A stretch of 64,000 bases of DNA from NCBI GenBank assembly GCA_037043455.1, contig JAWPHD010000127.1, positions 565,501-629,500 on the forward strand. Direction: 5' to 3'. The notes below the pieces were generated by a model. The model was not told the DNA's origin and searched no databases. It saw only the letters and a list, made by a program, of their open reading frames with translations. Position numbers and translations under genes: made by a program. Numbering within the stretch: position 1 is the first letter of the stretch; each line of letters begins with the position of its first letter. This stretch comes from Cyrtodaria siliqua (lineage: Eukaryota; Mollusca; Bivalvia; Adapedonta; Hiatellidae). Positions 46,065-56,071 of the stretch are shown in pieces.

Positions 46065-47128
46065 ATGTCAAAAGAGTCTTGTGCCGAGCAGTTTATTCCT
46101 ATTGGCACATTACGCCTAATTATACAACTACTTTAACTGTTAACCTGATAGACCTACAAATAATTTCATGTATGCATATGAATGGGTAATTCGTATTGAA
46201 CAGTGAAAAATGAACCTTTGACACTTACTAATCGGAAATAATGAGCATGCTGGACCTCCCAAATTGACGTTAACATGATTACATCGGTTGATAAACTACC
46301 ACTAGAGACAAAGTGCTATCATTCATTCTCATTAGGTCACAAGGTTGATGCTTTTCTAAAATCCCACCGATTTTCCTTTACTTGTTTCTAAAAAAAAGTT
46401 AATTCGGTAGACATTCTGCGTTCTTAAAATGTTCTATCATTAGAGCCATACCGTTTTATATGATCCGCGTCCATTCCATATACCAACTTATAGGATTCTA
46501 GCTAGACACTGTTGATACAGTGTATGTCGTTTTGAAGGGGGTACATCAGACTTTGGGTCTAAACTTGTTTTAAAAAAATAAATAGCTATGAAATGACCGA
46601 TTCAAAAGATGAACTGGTTCAAAGATTACAACAACATGTCTTCTCAGGTCACAGCGAGTACGTACAAACAGCTATCACATGGATCAGCATGGCAATACAT
46701 ACACATGATGCTCACGGTGCAATGCATTGCCTTTTTTCACGTTTGCTTTAAAATAGTGAACCCTGGCATATAACCATAGTTAGGAAATACCTTATTCGGG
46801 TCTTGCATTTTATATGTTTAGTTTAATTTCTTTTGGTGACTTATGGCACTTTTAGTTTATGTTTATGAATGTAATACAGAAATAATGTATCTGAAGAATT
46901 ATATTGTTTCGAACATATTGTGCAACTTCCTATATTATTTTCAATACTCGACCCGACTCCGGGTCATTGGCATTATTAAGTACTGGTCCTTCCGGATCTT
47001 CGAGTCCAATCTTTGTTTAAGAATGAAAACCGCCTTAACAGCTGGCATTTGAGCTTGTCAGAGATGTTCCACTTTATGATGCCCCTTATGAACCTACTGA
47101 GTAAACCCGAGTTTGCACGTTAAGTACA
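46065..47128. other. AT-rich intergenic DNA
   Basis: No gene is recognised. A short plus frame from 46601 (MTDSKDELVQRLQQ...) is open for some 50 codons but has no identifiable homology. Confidence 0.4.
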
Positions 47129-47703
47129 AGGTCTCACTACACAGTGCAATTTTACTATGTTGGCCTATATGAATAAAGTTTACTGGGCCATTTCAAACAC
47201 CAAGTTTCCAAGCTAAAATCATCTCTTTTTTATGAAACACAGTCATTTGCCCACACAAAAATATATAAAATATGGTACGTTGGCCAGTTTTTTTTTTAAT
47301 TTGAGTGGTGTCATCACTTGCACTATTGTGGGCTTTTACTCCAGAGTTTGTACCAGAATTCCTACACTTCTTCAACACCCATAAAACTGTCATATGTTGG
47401 TGCCAGTGTCGTCTAAAAGCTGCATATCCAATTTCAAACTGTGTTTATCTCACCTGCAACAGTAATACATATATCTGTCAGCAGTAATTAAAAATATTTT
47501 GACGTGATGACGTCACAATGATCAGTGACGTTAAAGAAAATGACCATGATTGATTTACAGGCAAAACTGGTTGAAACATACAATCTGCACAAAAATGACT
47601 TTGTATGACTTAAGACGTCAACCGAACAACACACTACTACTTTTTATAGCGCAAGTTCTACGCTACCGTGGCTTCCAAGGGAGCTAACTGTGTTGAAGGA
47701 CCT
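47129..47703 (+). mobile_element. MITE family F, copy 2 (inverted relative to copy 1)
   Basis: The ends AGGTCTCACTACACAGTGCA and AACACAGTTAGCTCCC-type sequence correspond to copy 1 at 17386-17854 in reverse. The plus strand holds ATGAAACACAGTCATTTGCC at 47231 and the reading parallel to copy 1's ORF, broken by one frameshift near 47300 and ending at TAA near 47487. About 120 bp at 47500-47620, including two CRE-like TGACGT(C/G)A motifs, are extra relative to copy 1. Confidence 0.7.
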
Positions 47704-48282
47704 TCAATTTCTCTCGTGTTTGTGTTCGTTGCTTCCAATGGATCATATTTCAAGTATTTATACAATTAATATATCGTGGATATACTGGTATAAAAGTTGA
47801 ACTTCCTTGTGTTTGCATCAAAATATAAACATACTAGATTTATGCAATTTATTCGTTTGCCATTTCTGTACTATTCGCATTTATTGAATTATTGTTTAAA
47901 TAAGTGACCGTCCTTAATGTCCCAATTATAATATAATCCAGACTGCCAACCGAGTCGTTGTCCTCATCCAGTATTGTATCGCTAATAATATGACCTGCCA
48001 CAACCCCATTTCCATTTTAGATAGTTTATCATCATGATCATTGTTCTAAAACTTGCAAAGACGTAATATATCATACTGGTTTATTGCAATTGATCACGCG
48101 CTGATGTCCTTTGAATCCATAATGCATACTAAACTGTCAAGTTGGACACCTAATATATTCGGTAGAATACTTCCAGTCCACTATCGTTGATATTCAGGAT
48201 GGTTTATTTGCTATCAAATCCAATACGTTTACAATTAGATGAATTCGTGCAACTTAACATTGCTTAAAGTAATATTATGATT
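47704..48282. other. AT-rich intergenic DNA
   Basis: No feature recognised. Confidence 0.4.
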
Positions 48283-48412
48283 TAAACATATTTTATTGCC
48301 AATATTTTACAGACAGAATAATATCCACATATATACAATAGAAATATTATAATGACAAATGGGTCGGGTAACAAGTTCTACCAACATTAGTTTAAACCCT
48401 TCCCAGTTAACA
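48283..48412 (-). mobile_element. 5'-truncated LINE copy: 3' end only
   Basis: GGGTCGGGTAACAAGTTCTACC...CATTAGTTTAAACCCTTCCC and TTTAAACATATTTTATTGCC match the tail of the LINE at 36645-36740. It is a typical dead-on-arrival insertion lacking all coding sequence. Confidence 0.75.
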
Positions 48413-48570
48413 TCTTGAAATTACAAATGAGTATGGCTGTTACAAACGAGTATGGCTGTAATATTATCTGACTATATAGCGGAGTATGAAACGTTTACTT
48501 GTAGTAACAGTGTCGTTCAATGCATTTACAAAGCTGTTAAATTGTTATTGTTTTAAATTGATACAGTTTA

Positions 48571-48722
48571 TATATATGTATTTTGGGGGTTCTGGCTCAA
48601 AGCTCTCGTTTCACTCGAGTTTGATCCAGAAACCCCCAAAATACATATATATAAACTCCTACCACAAGGTGCTGAAATAAGCTGAGCCAGAGTCATATTC
48701 TGAGATTTTTTAATAAAAGTTA
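48571..48722 (+). repeat. Left terminal inverted repeat of the Polinton
   Basis: It matches the reverse complement of 57562-57704 at about 95%. It contains an inner hairpin: GTATTTTGGGGGTT(C)TGG near 48577 and CCAGAAACCCCCAAAATAC near 48629. Similarity resumes further in (TCAAAATTACACCCAAAT at 48817; GTTGATTTGTTATCAAAAT at 48900), so the original repeat was longer and has suffered insertions. Confidence 0.9.
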
Positions 48723-48989
48723 AATCCCCATGAAATGGTGATTTACTTGATTTATTAAAAACTTTTTTAGAATAGGGTAGTGAAGATTGTAAGTTTAATT
48801 TTTTTTTAATAGTTATCAAAATTACACCCAAATTACAAAAATAGTCTGTGCGTTTTTTGTAATATAATTATAAAATGTTTCTTTAATACAAAACAAATTT
48901 GTTGATTTGTTATCAAAATTTTACTCAAATCAACAATTCTCCGACCTTGATTACAAATGTGGTGGATCATACTCAAACACATTACTACA

Positions 48990-49165
48990 AAAATAAATTA
49001 CACACTTTTTAGACTTTTTTGTAAGGTTGCCATTGCTTCTTTTCTTCCCTGCTCCACTAGTTCTTTTTGTTGAACTTCACTAATTTCAAGTTTTTTTTGT
49101 TTGGTGTCCTGATTTAAACTACATTATTTATCCAACTCATCCAAAGTAATTATAGTTTCTTAATT
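48990..49165 (-). pseudogene. Small charged, coiled-coil-like ORF remnant in the Polinton
   Basis: The minus strand encodes a Lys/Glu/Gln-rich peptide ending KEAMATLQKSLKSV and a stop near 49002, preceded in frame by TLDELDK and a TAA. Composition suggests an alpha-helical coiled coil. It lies just inside the left inverted repeat and in the same direction as the two ORFs upstream. Function unknown. Confidence 0.4.
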
Positions 49166-49169
49166 TTTT

Positions 49170-49448
49170 TTATGAAATCAATTTATACGCCACAAATCCA
49201 GTTGCAGCCATGCCCACCACAATAAACATAATCTCTCTATTCTGTTGATATGGAGATTGTGTATAGAAATCACTCAACTTTGGCTCTGGTTCCAAAAGCA
49301 ACTGTTTACCAGTTATATAATAATACTGCTTAATAGCCTGGTCCACATCACCAAATGTCTTCTCTGCATGATGCTCCTTCTGCAGTTCAAGTTTATAATA
49401 GCTTATTTTATAATTCCCAATGAAGTACGTCAAAAATCTCTTGCAGCT
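49170..49448 (-). CDS. Small C-terminally anchored membrane protein of the Polinton, unknown function
   Basis: The open frame covers 87 codons from a non-ATG triplet (TTG at 49433), so the true start is unknown or lost. It has a polar body (LELQKEHHAEKTFGDVDQAI) and one C-terminal hydrophobic segment (IMFIVVGMAATGFVAYKLI) followed at once by the stop. That is the layout of a tail-anchored or minor membrane protein. It follows the 165-codon ORF by 18 bp in the same direction. No family recognised. Confidence 0.45.
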   Translation of the reverse strand, partial: SCKRFLTYFIGNYKISYYKLELQKEHHAEKTFGDVDQAIKQYYYITGKQLLLEPEPKLSDFYTQSPYQQNREIMFIVVGMAATGFVAYKLIS

Positions 49449-49450
49449 CC

Positions 49451-50010
49451 TTAAAAATCAAACGGGTCTGGTACTTTTTTAAAAATACTTGGTTTTGTTG
49501 GTGCTGGTATTTCTGGTTTGGTCTCTACATGCTTCCAAGTTTTACATAGCACTTGCCACACAGCAAAACCAGTAATGGCACAATATACGACTGTTTTGGT
49601 AAAATCTGTGTATTCTTGCATAGTCTTGGTTACGTCTTCCAGTTTATAGGATTCTGTATTTTCTTTTTCCAGTATAGACTGTGTATCTGACTCTGACACA
49701 GCATCCAGAGAATCCAGTATATTTTGCATTAGTTCCGTTTGTCTATCCATCTTTGTCTCTATCTGCCCTAATCTTGCATAAAAATCTTCTACAACAACTT
49801 CACTCTGTGGAACGTATGGTTCTATTTGTATCCTAGGAGAGTCTGGAGTCTCTTTTGTAATCCTTTCTACTATAGTTTTTGCATCCCATAATCTTTGCAA
49901 TCTCCCCCAACCAATATTATACTTTTTTTGTATCTCTGACGCAGACAAAACACCTTTTTTTTTATCTCCTCTATGTCTTCCAAAGAAAGTTTTGTTTTTT
50001 CCGTTTTTCC
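49451..50010 (-). CDS. Putative HTH/coiled-coil/membrane protein of the Polinton
   Basis: The frame 49948-49451 (165 codons) opens with a non-ATG codon. A one-base difference in an A9 homopolymer at about 49955-49963 separates it from upstream coding text (KLSLEDIEEI) that would extend it to about 50010. The joined region looks like a helix-turn-helix: SLEDIEEI..., then SASEIQKKYNIGWGRLQRLW. A helical middle (LGQIETKMDRQTELMQNIL), one membrane segment (TVVYCAITGFAVWQVL) and a Pro-rich tail follow. Whether the homopolymer difference is a mutation or a sequencing error is open. No family assigned. Confidence 0.45.
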
Positions 50011-50029
50011 TGTATGTGTATAAAAAAAA

Positions 50030-50465
50030 TAAAAATAAAATAGAGTATGAAATTAAAACAAGCTATAATGTGTTATAATGAGCTAAATACAACACTAAAA
50101 TGGATTACAGCAGAATTAAAATGGGTTGTGGGAGAACTAAAATGGATTGCAGTGGAGTATAAGACCAAAACATGCTATATTGAGCTATAATGAAATAAAT
50201 TGCTTGTAGCAATGCTAAATACAGCATTAAAGTGGATTACAACAGAACAAAAGGGGAGTATAGCAGCACTAAAGTGGATTACAGTGGAGTATAAGACCAA
50301 AACATGCTATAATGGGCTATAATGAAATAAATTGCTTGTAACAATGCTAAATACAGCATTAAAGTGGATTACAACAGAATTAAATTGGATTACAGTGGAG
50401 TATAGATGATTAAAATGAGCTTGAAATATTCTAATATAAGCCACAGCAAACTTAACATTACAGCA
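50030..50465. repeat. 132-bp tandem repeat inside the Polinton
   Basis: The phrase AAGACCAAAACATGCTATA recurs at 50161 and 50293, with the following 100 bp (AATGAAATAAATTGCTTGTA, AATGCTAAATACAGCATTAA, GTGGATTACAACAGAA) conserved. A partial earlier unit starts near 50060. Sub-repeats of AAARTGGATTACAG run through it. It occupies the position where the integrase N-terminal zinc-binding part would be expected. No frame is open across it. Confidence 0.85.
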
Positions 50466-50467
50466 AC

Positions 50468-51231
50468 CCGTACCAAAGAAAATAATTAGACCCAGGTTTG
50501 ATGATTCTACTAAGAATGGAGTGCATCAAGCTGATTTGTTATTTTTACCGCATGACACTTTGGGCCGTGGACGCAAGACTTATAAATATGCATTGACTGT
50601 GGTTGATATTGCAAGTAGATACAAAGAAGCAGAGCCACTGACTTCCAAGGATAGTAAAGAAGTTGCCAAAGCATTTGAAAAAATATACAGTCGGCATCTG
50701 AAATATCCAAAATTATTACAAGTTGACCCAGGCAGAGAATTTATGGGTGCAGTATCGCAGTTGATGGCGAAACACAAAGTAAATATCAGACGGGGCAGAA
50801 CAGAAATACACAGAGACCAAGCTATAGTGGAAAGATTTAACAGAAAATTAGCTGAAAGATTGTTTGGGTATCAGTATGCTAAGGAAATAGATTCCCAAAA
50901 ACGCTACAGAGAGTGGGTAAAGAGATTACCGGAAGTTGTTAAAGCAATAAATGTGGAGACAAAAAAGCCCCCTCCTGTTGAAACAAAAACATTAAACGAT
51001 GATCCTATCTGTATGAATGCAAGTGTAAGATATTTATATCAACCTGGGGAACCAGAGGGTGGAAGGCGCAGAGCAACTGATCCAATGTGGAGTGTAGATA
51101 TTCACAAGATTAAAAGTTATATGGTGACGTAAGGTATAAGAGTATATTATTTGAAATCACCAGCGCCTCAAAGAGGATTCGTCAAAGAAGAACTACTTAT
51201 TGTTCCTGCTGATACCCAAACGCGTTTATAA
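50468..51231 (+). pseudogene. Polinton integrase (retroviral-type, DD35E), N-terminally truncated, one internal stop
   Basis: Retroviral-like integrases of Polintons insert the element DNA and make 6-bp target duplications, as seen here. Coding similarity begins near 50468 (PKKIIRPRF) and runs in frame through HQADLLFLPHD, YKYALTVVDIASRYKEAEPL, LLQVDPGREFMGAV and HRDQAIVERFNRKLAERLFG. Numbered from the codon at 50521, the catalytic residues are D5, D69 and E104, with exactly 35 residues between the last two. The C-terminal part has RYLYQPGEPEGGRRRATDP. A TAA at 51130-51132 interrupts the gene, after which the same frame continues (RGFVKEELLIVPADTQ) to TAA at 51229-51231. The usual N-terminal HHCC region is missing, replaced by the 132-bp repeats. 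No ATG precedes the first conserved block. Confidence 0.9.
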
Positions 51232-51978
51232 GTTTTTATAAAATCCATGTGCATCAGTTTTAATACCGTCTGGTGCTATGTATCTTTTAGAGTAAATTGG
51301 TGACAGTGTTACTTTGTTTACTTTTATGCCATATATCTCATGCTTTTTTGAGCGTATCATATTCATTTCATGGGTGTATTTTTTCTTGCCAAACAATGCA
51401 TCCTTGTAGTTCTCAAAGTTTATATGTTTTTCGATTACATATTTTTTTACATCCTTTGCTTTCTTTATAATCTGCTCATTCACTTTCATAATAGAATCTT
51501 GTTTGGATCTTAATCCAATATTTTCAACTGTAGAAACACATTCATCTTCCATTGCTTTTTTAACAATCTGCACATCCGCTCTCAACATAGAATATAGTTT
51601 GGATCTTAATCCAATATTCTTAGCTATATACTTATCTATAGAAACACCATCATCTTTTATTTTATCTATTATTGTATCTACTGCTTTCTCAATCATCCGC
51701 TCATCTGCTCCCAAATTAGAACATAGTTTGGATTCAACTATAGGAACACATTCATCTTTTATTTTGTCTGTTACTTTCTCAATCATCTGCACATCCGCTC
51801 CCAAAATAGAATACAGTTCGGGTCTTGATTCAATATACTCAACTATCGGAACACCAGGACATTCATCTTTCATTTTATCTATTACTTTCTCAATCATCTG
51901 CTCATCCGCTCTCAAAATAGAATATAGCTTGGGTCTTAATCCAACATACTCAACTATAGGAACACCAGCACATTCATC
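51226..51978 (-). pseudogene. Polinton DNA polymerase B, C-terminal region with five in-frame internal repeats
   Basis: The frame ends at 51226, overlapping the convergent integrase stop by 6 bp. The last 70 residues show the family's C-terminal blocks: VKKYVIEKHINFENYKDALF, HEIYGIKVNKVTLSPIYSKR and YIAPDGIKT. Before them, five degenerate copies of a 34-37-residue block lie head to tail (about 51978-51868, 51867-51757, 51756-51655, 51654-51550, 51549-51460). Each has DEC, then P/SIVE, a GLRxKLYSIL-like motif, ADExMIEK and a K-rich end. Normal polymerases of this class have one GLRxKxY block here. All copies keep the frame although they differ by 25-50%. A frameshift near 51978 separates this from the preceding motif C part. 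Confidence 0.85.
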
Positions 51979-52316
51979 TTCATTTTACTTATTACTTTTT
52001 TATTTGTATCATCGTGCAGTGGATGGTATTTCGGATAATCACTCAAGTCATACTCATCTTTCATTTCAGCCATGTCTTTGTACACATCTTCTGTTTTGAT
52101 ATCTATCAGCAAGCTGTCAGTGTCTGTGTATAATAAACTACATTTATCCCCGTATCTTTTCTTTAGGGTATTATAGTACCAGTCATACATCATGTACTTT
52201 GATAAATCCAATACTGCCATCCCAACATAGATTGGTTTGTTTAATGTTAATTTTGTTTTGTTTACATGTATTGCTGACAATTCATCTGAAAACTTTATAC
52301 GCCTGTTAAAGTTGGG
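51963..52316 (-). pseudogene. Polinton DNA polymerase B, motif C segment
   Basis: This is a coding segment of the polymerase palm. SAIHVNKTKLTLNKPIYVGM and SKYMMYDWYYNTLKKRYGDK precede LLYTDTDSLLIDI, the YxDTDS motif C that binds catalytic metal in family B polymerases (aspartates intact). DLSDYPKYHPLHDDTNKK follows. A double stop plus frame change at about 52318-52325 precedes it, and a frameshift near 51978 follows it. Confidence 0.92.
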
Positions 52317-52324
52317 TTTGGCTA

Positions 52325-52606
52325 TTATTTTCTTATCTTTTCATTTTCAGAGCCGTTAGTTCTGACTAGTTTTATATCAGTCCGCTTGCGTAGATTTTCC
52401 ATTGTTTTGCCAAACACAGAGTTGTTCATAAGTTTATAAAAATCTTTTTCAAAAGTTGATTTAGCTTTTTTCCTAAATTCTGTGTTTAGATTTATGTATG
52501 ATGCCATCCATGGTTTTTCATTAAATTCTACTTCTCTGTGTATTTTCTTTAGTTTCATGCCTAAAGATAAATACAGTTGCAGGTTTTTGTAATGTAACAC
52601 ATATTT
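52325..52606 (-). pseudogene. Polinton DNA polymerase B, motif B segment
   Basis: The segment reads [19 protein letters not shown], then [20 protein letters not shown], the KxxxNSxYG-type motif B that contacts the incoming nucleotide (Lys and Asn-Ser conserved). It follows the motif A segment in the same frame after a single TAA codon near 52607, so that nonsense mutation is the only break between the two. Confidence 0.92.
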
Positions 52607-53063
52607 TTATTTGTCCATAAGATTGGGGACTAGTTGTTCTGTAGTTATCATGCTATTATTTTCCAACAAATCTGTCTGGTATTCAGACAACCATTCTTTT
52701 TTTACTGCTATTCTTTCCGGTGCAAGTGGATAGTCATTGTGAGCTTCATGGAGTTCTTTGGGATATTCTAGATCTACTTCTAGGATATATCCTTTTCCTT
52801 CCTCTGGCTCCGGCAAGGTTTCTAATTTCACCCACTTAAAGCCAGAATATGGAAGTGGCTGACTCATTGCCCACCCATAAAGATTATTTTCATCCAGATC
52901 CATTAAGTAGTTGTTTTCCTCGTTAGGGTTATAATCAGCTACATGTGGATTGTTTGCTTTGGCATGTCGTTTTGATACCATACTAATTCCACCACGCATA
53001 CCTTTTTCTATTAATAAGTGCATGTCAATGTCTGTCAAAAGTTCTAAATCTATTTTTGAATGC
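52607..53063 (-). pseudogene. Polinton DNA polymerase B, motif A segment
   Basis: It begins immediately inside the MITE insertion site (LELLTDIDMHLLIEKGMRGG). YLMDLDENNLYGWAMSQPLP is the DxxxLYG motif A with catalytic Asp, as in protein-primed family B polymerases of Polintons and adenoviruses. The segment ends at the TAA near 52607. Confidence 0.92.
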
Positions 53064-53067
53064 TTAA

Positions 53068-53596
53068 AGAGGCTCTACCTATATCTTTTTGTCCACCAAT
53101 TGATATAAACTTAATTATAAAGAGGACTATGAAAAAGGTAAATGGCAATAATTTCACCCAATGTAATATTCCTTTTGCTAGAGAAAAACAGGATTGAAAA
53201 GATCGGATTTTTGAAATTGTATTCGTAATTGTTTTAGACAAGCCGATTGCGGAGATTTTCCGATCTTATTCGTTTACAATCGGAACTACCTCGTCTGATT
53301 AGCGAAGAGTTCCGATCGATTCGTTCGCTATCGGAACTGCGCCGAATAGTTTGTAATCGCGTTGCGCATGTCCGAGAAAATCGTAAAAACTCGTATTTCT
53401 CCGGCAGGAATAAACGGCCGGGCAGCATTTTATTCAAGATATTGTTTTGATCATAATTAATAATTTACAGAACTGGAATACGAACCATGTTTCTTCTTAG
53501 AATACTCATAAAATAGCTTTGTATACATATAAATGCAGTAATATTGAGTATTTAATATTTTACATTAAAAATCGCGTAGATATAGGTAGTGCCTCT
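53068..53596. mobile_element. TTAA-flanked MITE inserted in the DNA polymerase gene, 529 bp
   Basis: TTAA is at 53064-53067 and 53597-53600. Terminal inverted repeats are AGAGGCTCTACCTATATCT at the left and its reverse complement with one or two changes at the right. Polymerase coding text stops exactly at one TTAA and resumes at the other, so excision of the element with one TTAA would leave the codon phase intact. The interior contains an inverted TTCCGAT/ATCGGAA-rich zone at 53245-53345. The TTAA preference suggests a piggyBac-type transposase supplied in trans. Confidence 0.92.
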
Positions 53597-54741
53597 TTAA
53601 GTAAAGCATCCCAAGATAATCCAGGTGCTGTATAGTAATGTAAAGCATCAAGCTTGTATGCACTCGTACATGCTTTTCTAAAAGTTTGGAATACATCTGC
53701 TAACAGAGTTACATCAGTTTTTAGATATAAATCATGATAGTCTCCAAGAGTTTTACAGTTAAACTTTTTCCATATTTTTTGAGCATGTTCATAATCTTCG
53801 GGACTTATACTTTCATCTGAGAGACTACTGTAAAACTTTTCTATAGGTGGTAATTGCGTTTCCTTAAATCTTTCCACACTGTCTATATATTCGTATGGAT
53901 AAACACCTTTCCGCAAAAGTAAATTTGTTTGTTCCCCAAACTGATTTTTGGTAATTTTGAAATCAGATTTGTCTGTTGCTTTAACCAATTTTTCCAGACA
54001 CGAAGCCATAAACTGAAAGCTATCCAAGAACCTAAGTTGTACTATGCTAAATGATATATATGTTTCAGCATTGTTTGGGATGCATGTAATATTATCTGAC
54101 ATTTTATGTATTTTTTGCATGATGAGATGACTATCATATCCTTTGAGGTTATGAAATACAACAGGGATGATTGTTTTATTTGGTTTTATTTTCAGTTTCA
54201 GGTTACAGTTTTTGTGTGCTGCACCTCTATATTCACCTGTAAAATGACAGTGGTCTCTTACTTTGCCGTTTTTACCGCCTTTCCTACCTATTTCATTCTC
54301 GCATATCCAACATTGTGTTGCTTTTTCATGATCTTCCTCATTTTGTTGTGTCATGATTAATGGTTTTGGGTGAGCAAATATTTTATTAATGTTGCTCTTC
54401 TGACGTTCCAAGTGATTTAAAAACTTTTCAACAACATCTTCACCTCTGTAAATAACAGATTCTTCAGCTTTGCCATCATATCTGACAACCTGGTATCCAA
54501 AACCACAAGCTTCGTGTACATTTTGAATTTCAGATTTCTTTCCAAATTTGATTGAATGTGGTTTAATTATACTCTCAAAATCAGCATATATTGCATGAGG
54601 CACAGGCATCTGATTTTGATGATTTTTAAATTTTATGTGATTTTTACCTTCTTGCGGCATTTCTATTCTGCAAGAATTTTTGTTGATACCATCACAGTCT
54701 TCTTTGTGTTTGGTAAGTAGTCCTTTTCCAGAAAAGCCATG
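53597..54741 (-). pseudogene. Polinton DNA polymerase B, 3'-5' exonuclease region
   Basis: About 380 codons of native text lie in the 438-codon open frame 54876-53560. Numbered in that frame: second half of a zinc finger at 46-61 (HGFSGKGLLTKHKEDC); exonuclease motif I YADFE at 97-101; an inserted CxxC/HNH-like zinc site (CWIC at 189-192, RDHCHFTGEYRGAAHKNC at 207-224); motif II HNLKGYD at 242-248; motif III DLYLKTD at 382-388; then PGLSWDALL, the entry to the polymerase domain. Proofreading residues are present. Residues 1-45 are not polymerase: they come from the RT insertion. The last codons (beyond SWDALLK) read into the MITE. Confidence 0.92.
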
Positions 54742-56071
54742 AAAAAAGGATAACAATATCGGACAGGGAAAGCAGCATTCAAGGACGACAGTCAACCACA
54801 AAACACAAAAACAAACACGCAAGCAGACAAACGAAAAGACAAAAGTAATAAAAAAAGCAAACGACATCACAAACACAAAAGGGTTGACAATAGGGCTACC
54901 GCCTTGGAACGGTCAGTGGCAAAATAGGCCACTGGGGGTTTAAACCGCTTCTAGAGTGCACCAAACCTCACACTTACCCTACTGTCATCCCATTAAAACA
55001 GGACAGTGTAAATAAAGCAATCCCCGCCATGATCTAATCTCTAACCAACAAGGCAGCATCAATAGGCAATATAAGTAAAACACAAATATGCTCGTGTAAA
55101 TATAATACAAAAAAACAATAGCCTAGAAAGCCACAATGAAGGTACTCAATGACTTTGCAGAAGCCATAGCAGTAAGAGAATCAACCATTAAGGGCACGAC
55201 AAGAAAGATCATGGACAAACATCAAACGCCACCGTCCCAATGGGCTTTAGGTAGGCGTCATCACAGGGTCCACAGCCTGTCCGGTCATCGTACAATTAAA
55301 GAGGAAAGCATAGTGGCGAACTGTAAAAGGGTCCACCACCAAGCATGCAGTACGTTGCAAAATGATAGGGTCATAACCTCTTTTGATAAACTTTTTAACA
55401 AGTTTAACAAAGATAGTATGAAAGTGATCATGACCAAGAATCTGACGAAGTTTATAAATCGCATCACCATAGAAGTCAGGTTGTGATAGTCCTTGTCGCA
55501 GAAAAGTCCTTAAATTACATTTATATTTGGAAAGAAGATCAGGGTTACGATAATAAAATGTTGCAAAGGTTTTACGAAGTTTATGGTAACGGTAACCCTG
55601 ATTGAGTAACTTTTTAGTTATACAAAGATTACGAATATTAAAGTCCTCAACTCGAGTACAAACTCTAGAAAAACAAATAAGTTGAGACGGATACACCCCA
55701 TAAGAAGTTGCTCGGGGAACATCCCCATCCAAGTGGGGATAATTAACAATGTCAAAATTAAAATCATCTCTCTTGTCATAGAATTTGCTAATTATTTTAC
55801 CATTTGCAATCGAGAGATCTAAATCAAGAAAAGAAGCGTTATTATCAGATATATTTTCTTTATTAAGCCGAAGTTCTTTAGGATAAATATTATGAACCAT
55901 AGTTGGAAAGAAAGGGTTGTCAATGTTCAGTATGTCATCCAGATACCGAGATGTGTCATTAAAAGCTTCAATAATATCTGCCTGGTTATCTGGTGAAAGA
56001 CTCAACATGAAATCCCTTTCATAGCAAAATAAAATCAAATCTGCGACAAGTGGTGCACAGTTCGTACTCAT
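54742..56071 (-). mobile_element. Penelope-like RT element, 5'-truncated, inserted in the DNA polymerase zinc finger
   Basis: Minus frame 56071-55247 (274 codons) begins MSTNCAPLVADLILFCYERD, the RT block 'GtncAPLlADlFLysyE'. It continues with NDTSRYLDDIL, the YxDD active site, and LNKENISDNNASFLDLDLSI. YDKRDDFNFDIVNYP, GVYPSQLICFSRVC, LLNQGYRYHKLRKTFATFYY and a C-terminal KFYGD-like block follow. The order and the YLDD context place it near Penelope-like RTs; no GIY-YIG nuclease is seen after it. Upstream RT motifs are missing, consistent with 5' truncation. The insertion separates the CDRC half of the polymerase zinc finger (about 56076-56087) from its HGF...H...C half at 54741. AAGG lies at both junctions; a longer target duplication is not evident. 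Confidence 0.82.

Noticed and set aside
54742..54876. Signal peptide or membrane anchor on the polymerase-containing 438-codon frame
   Set aside because: The hydrophobic 45 residues are read-through of the inserted RT element's non-coding end, not part of the polymerase.
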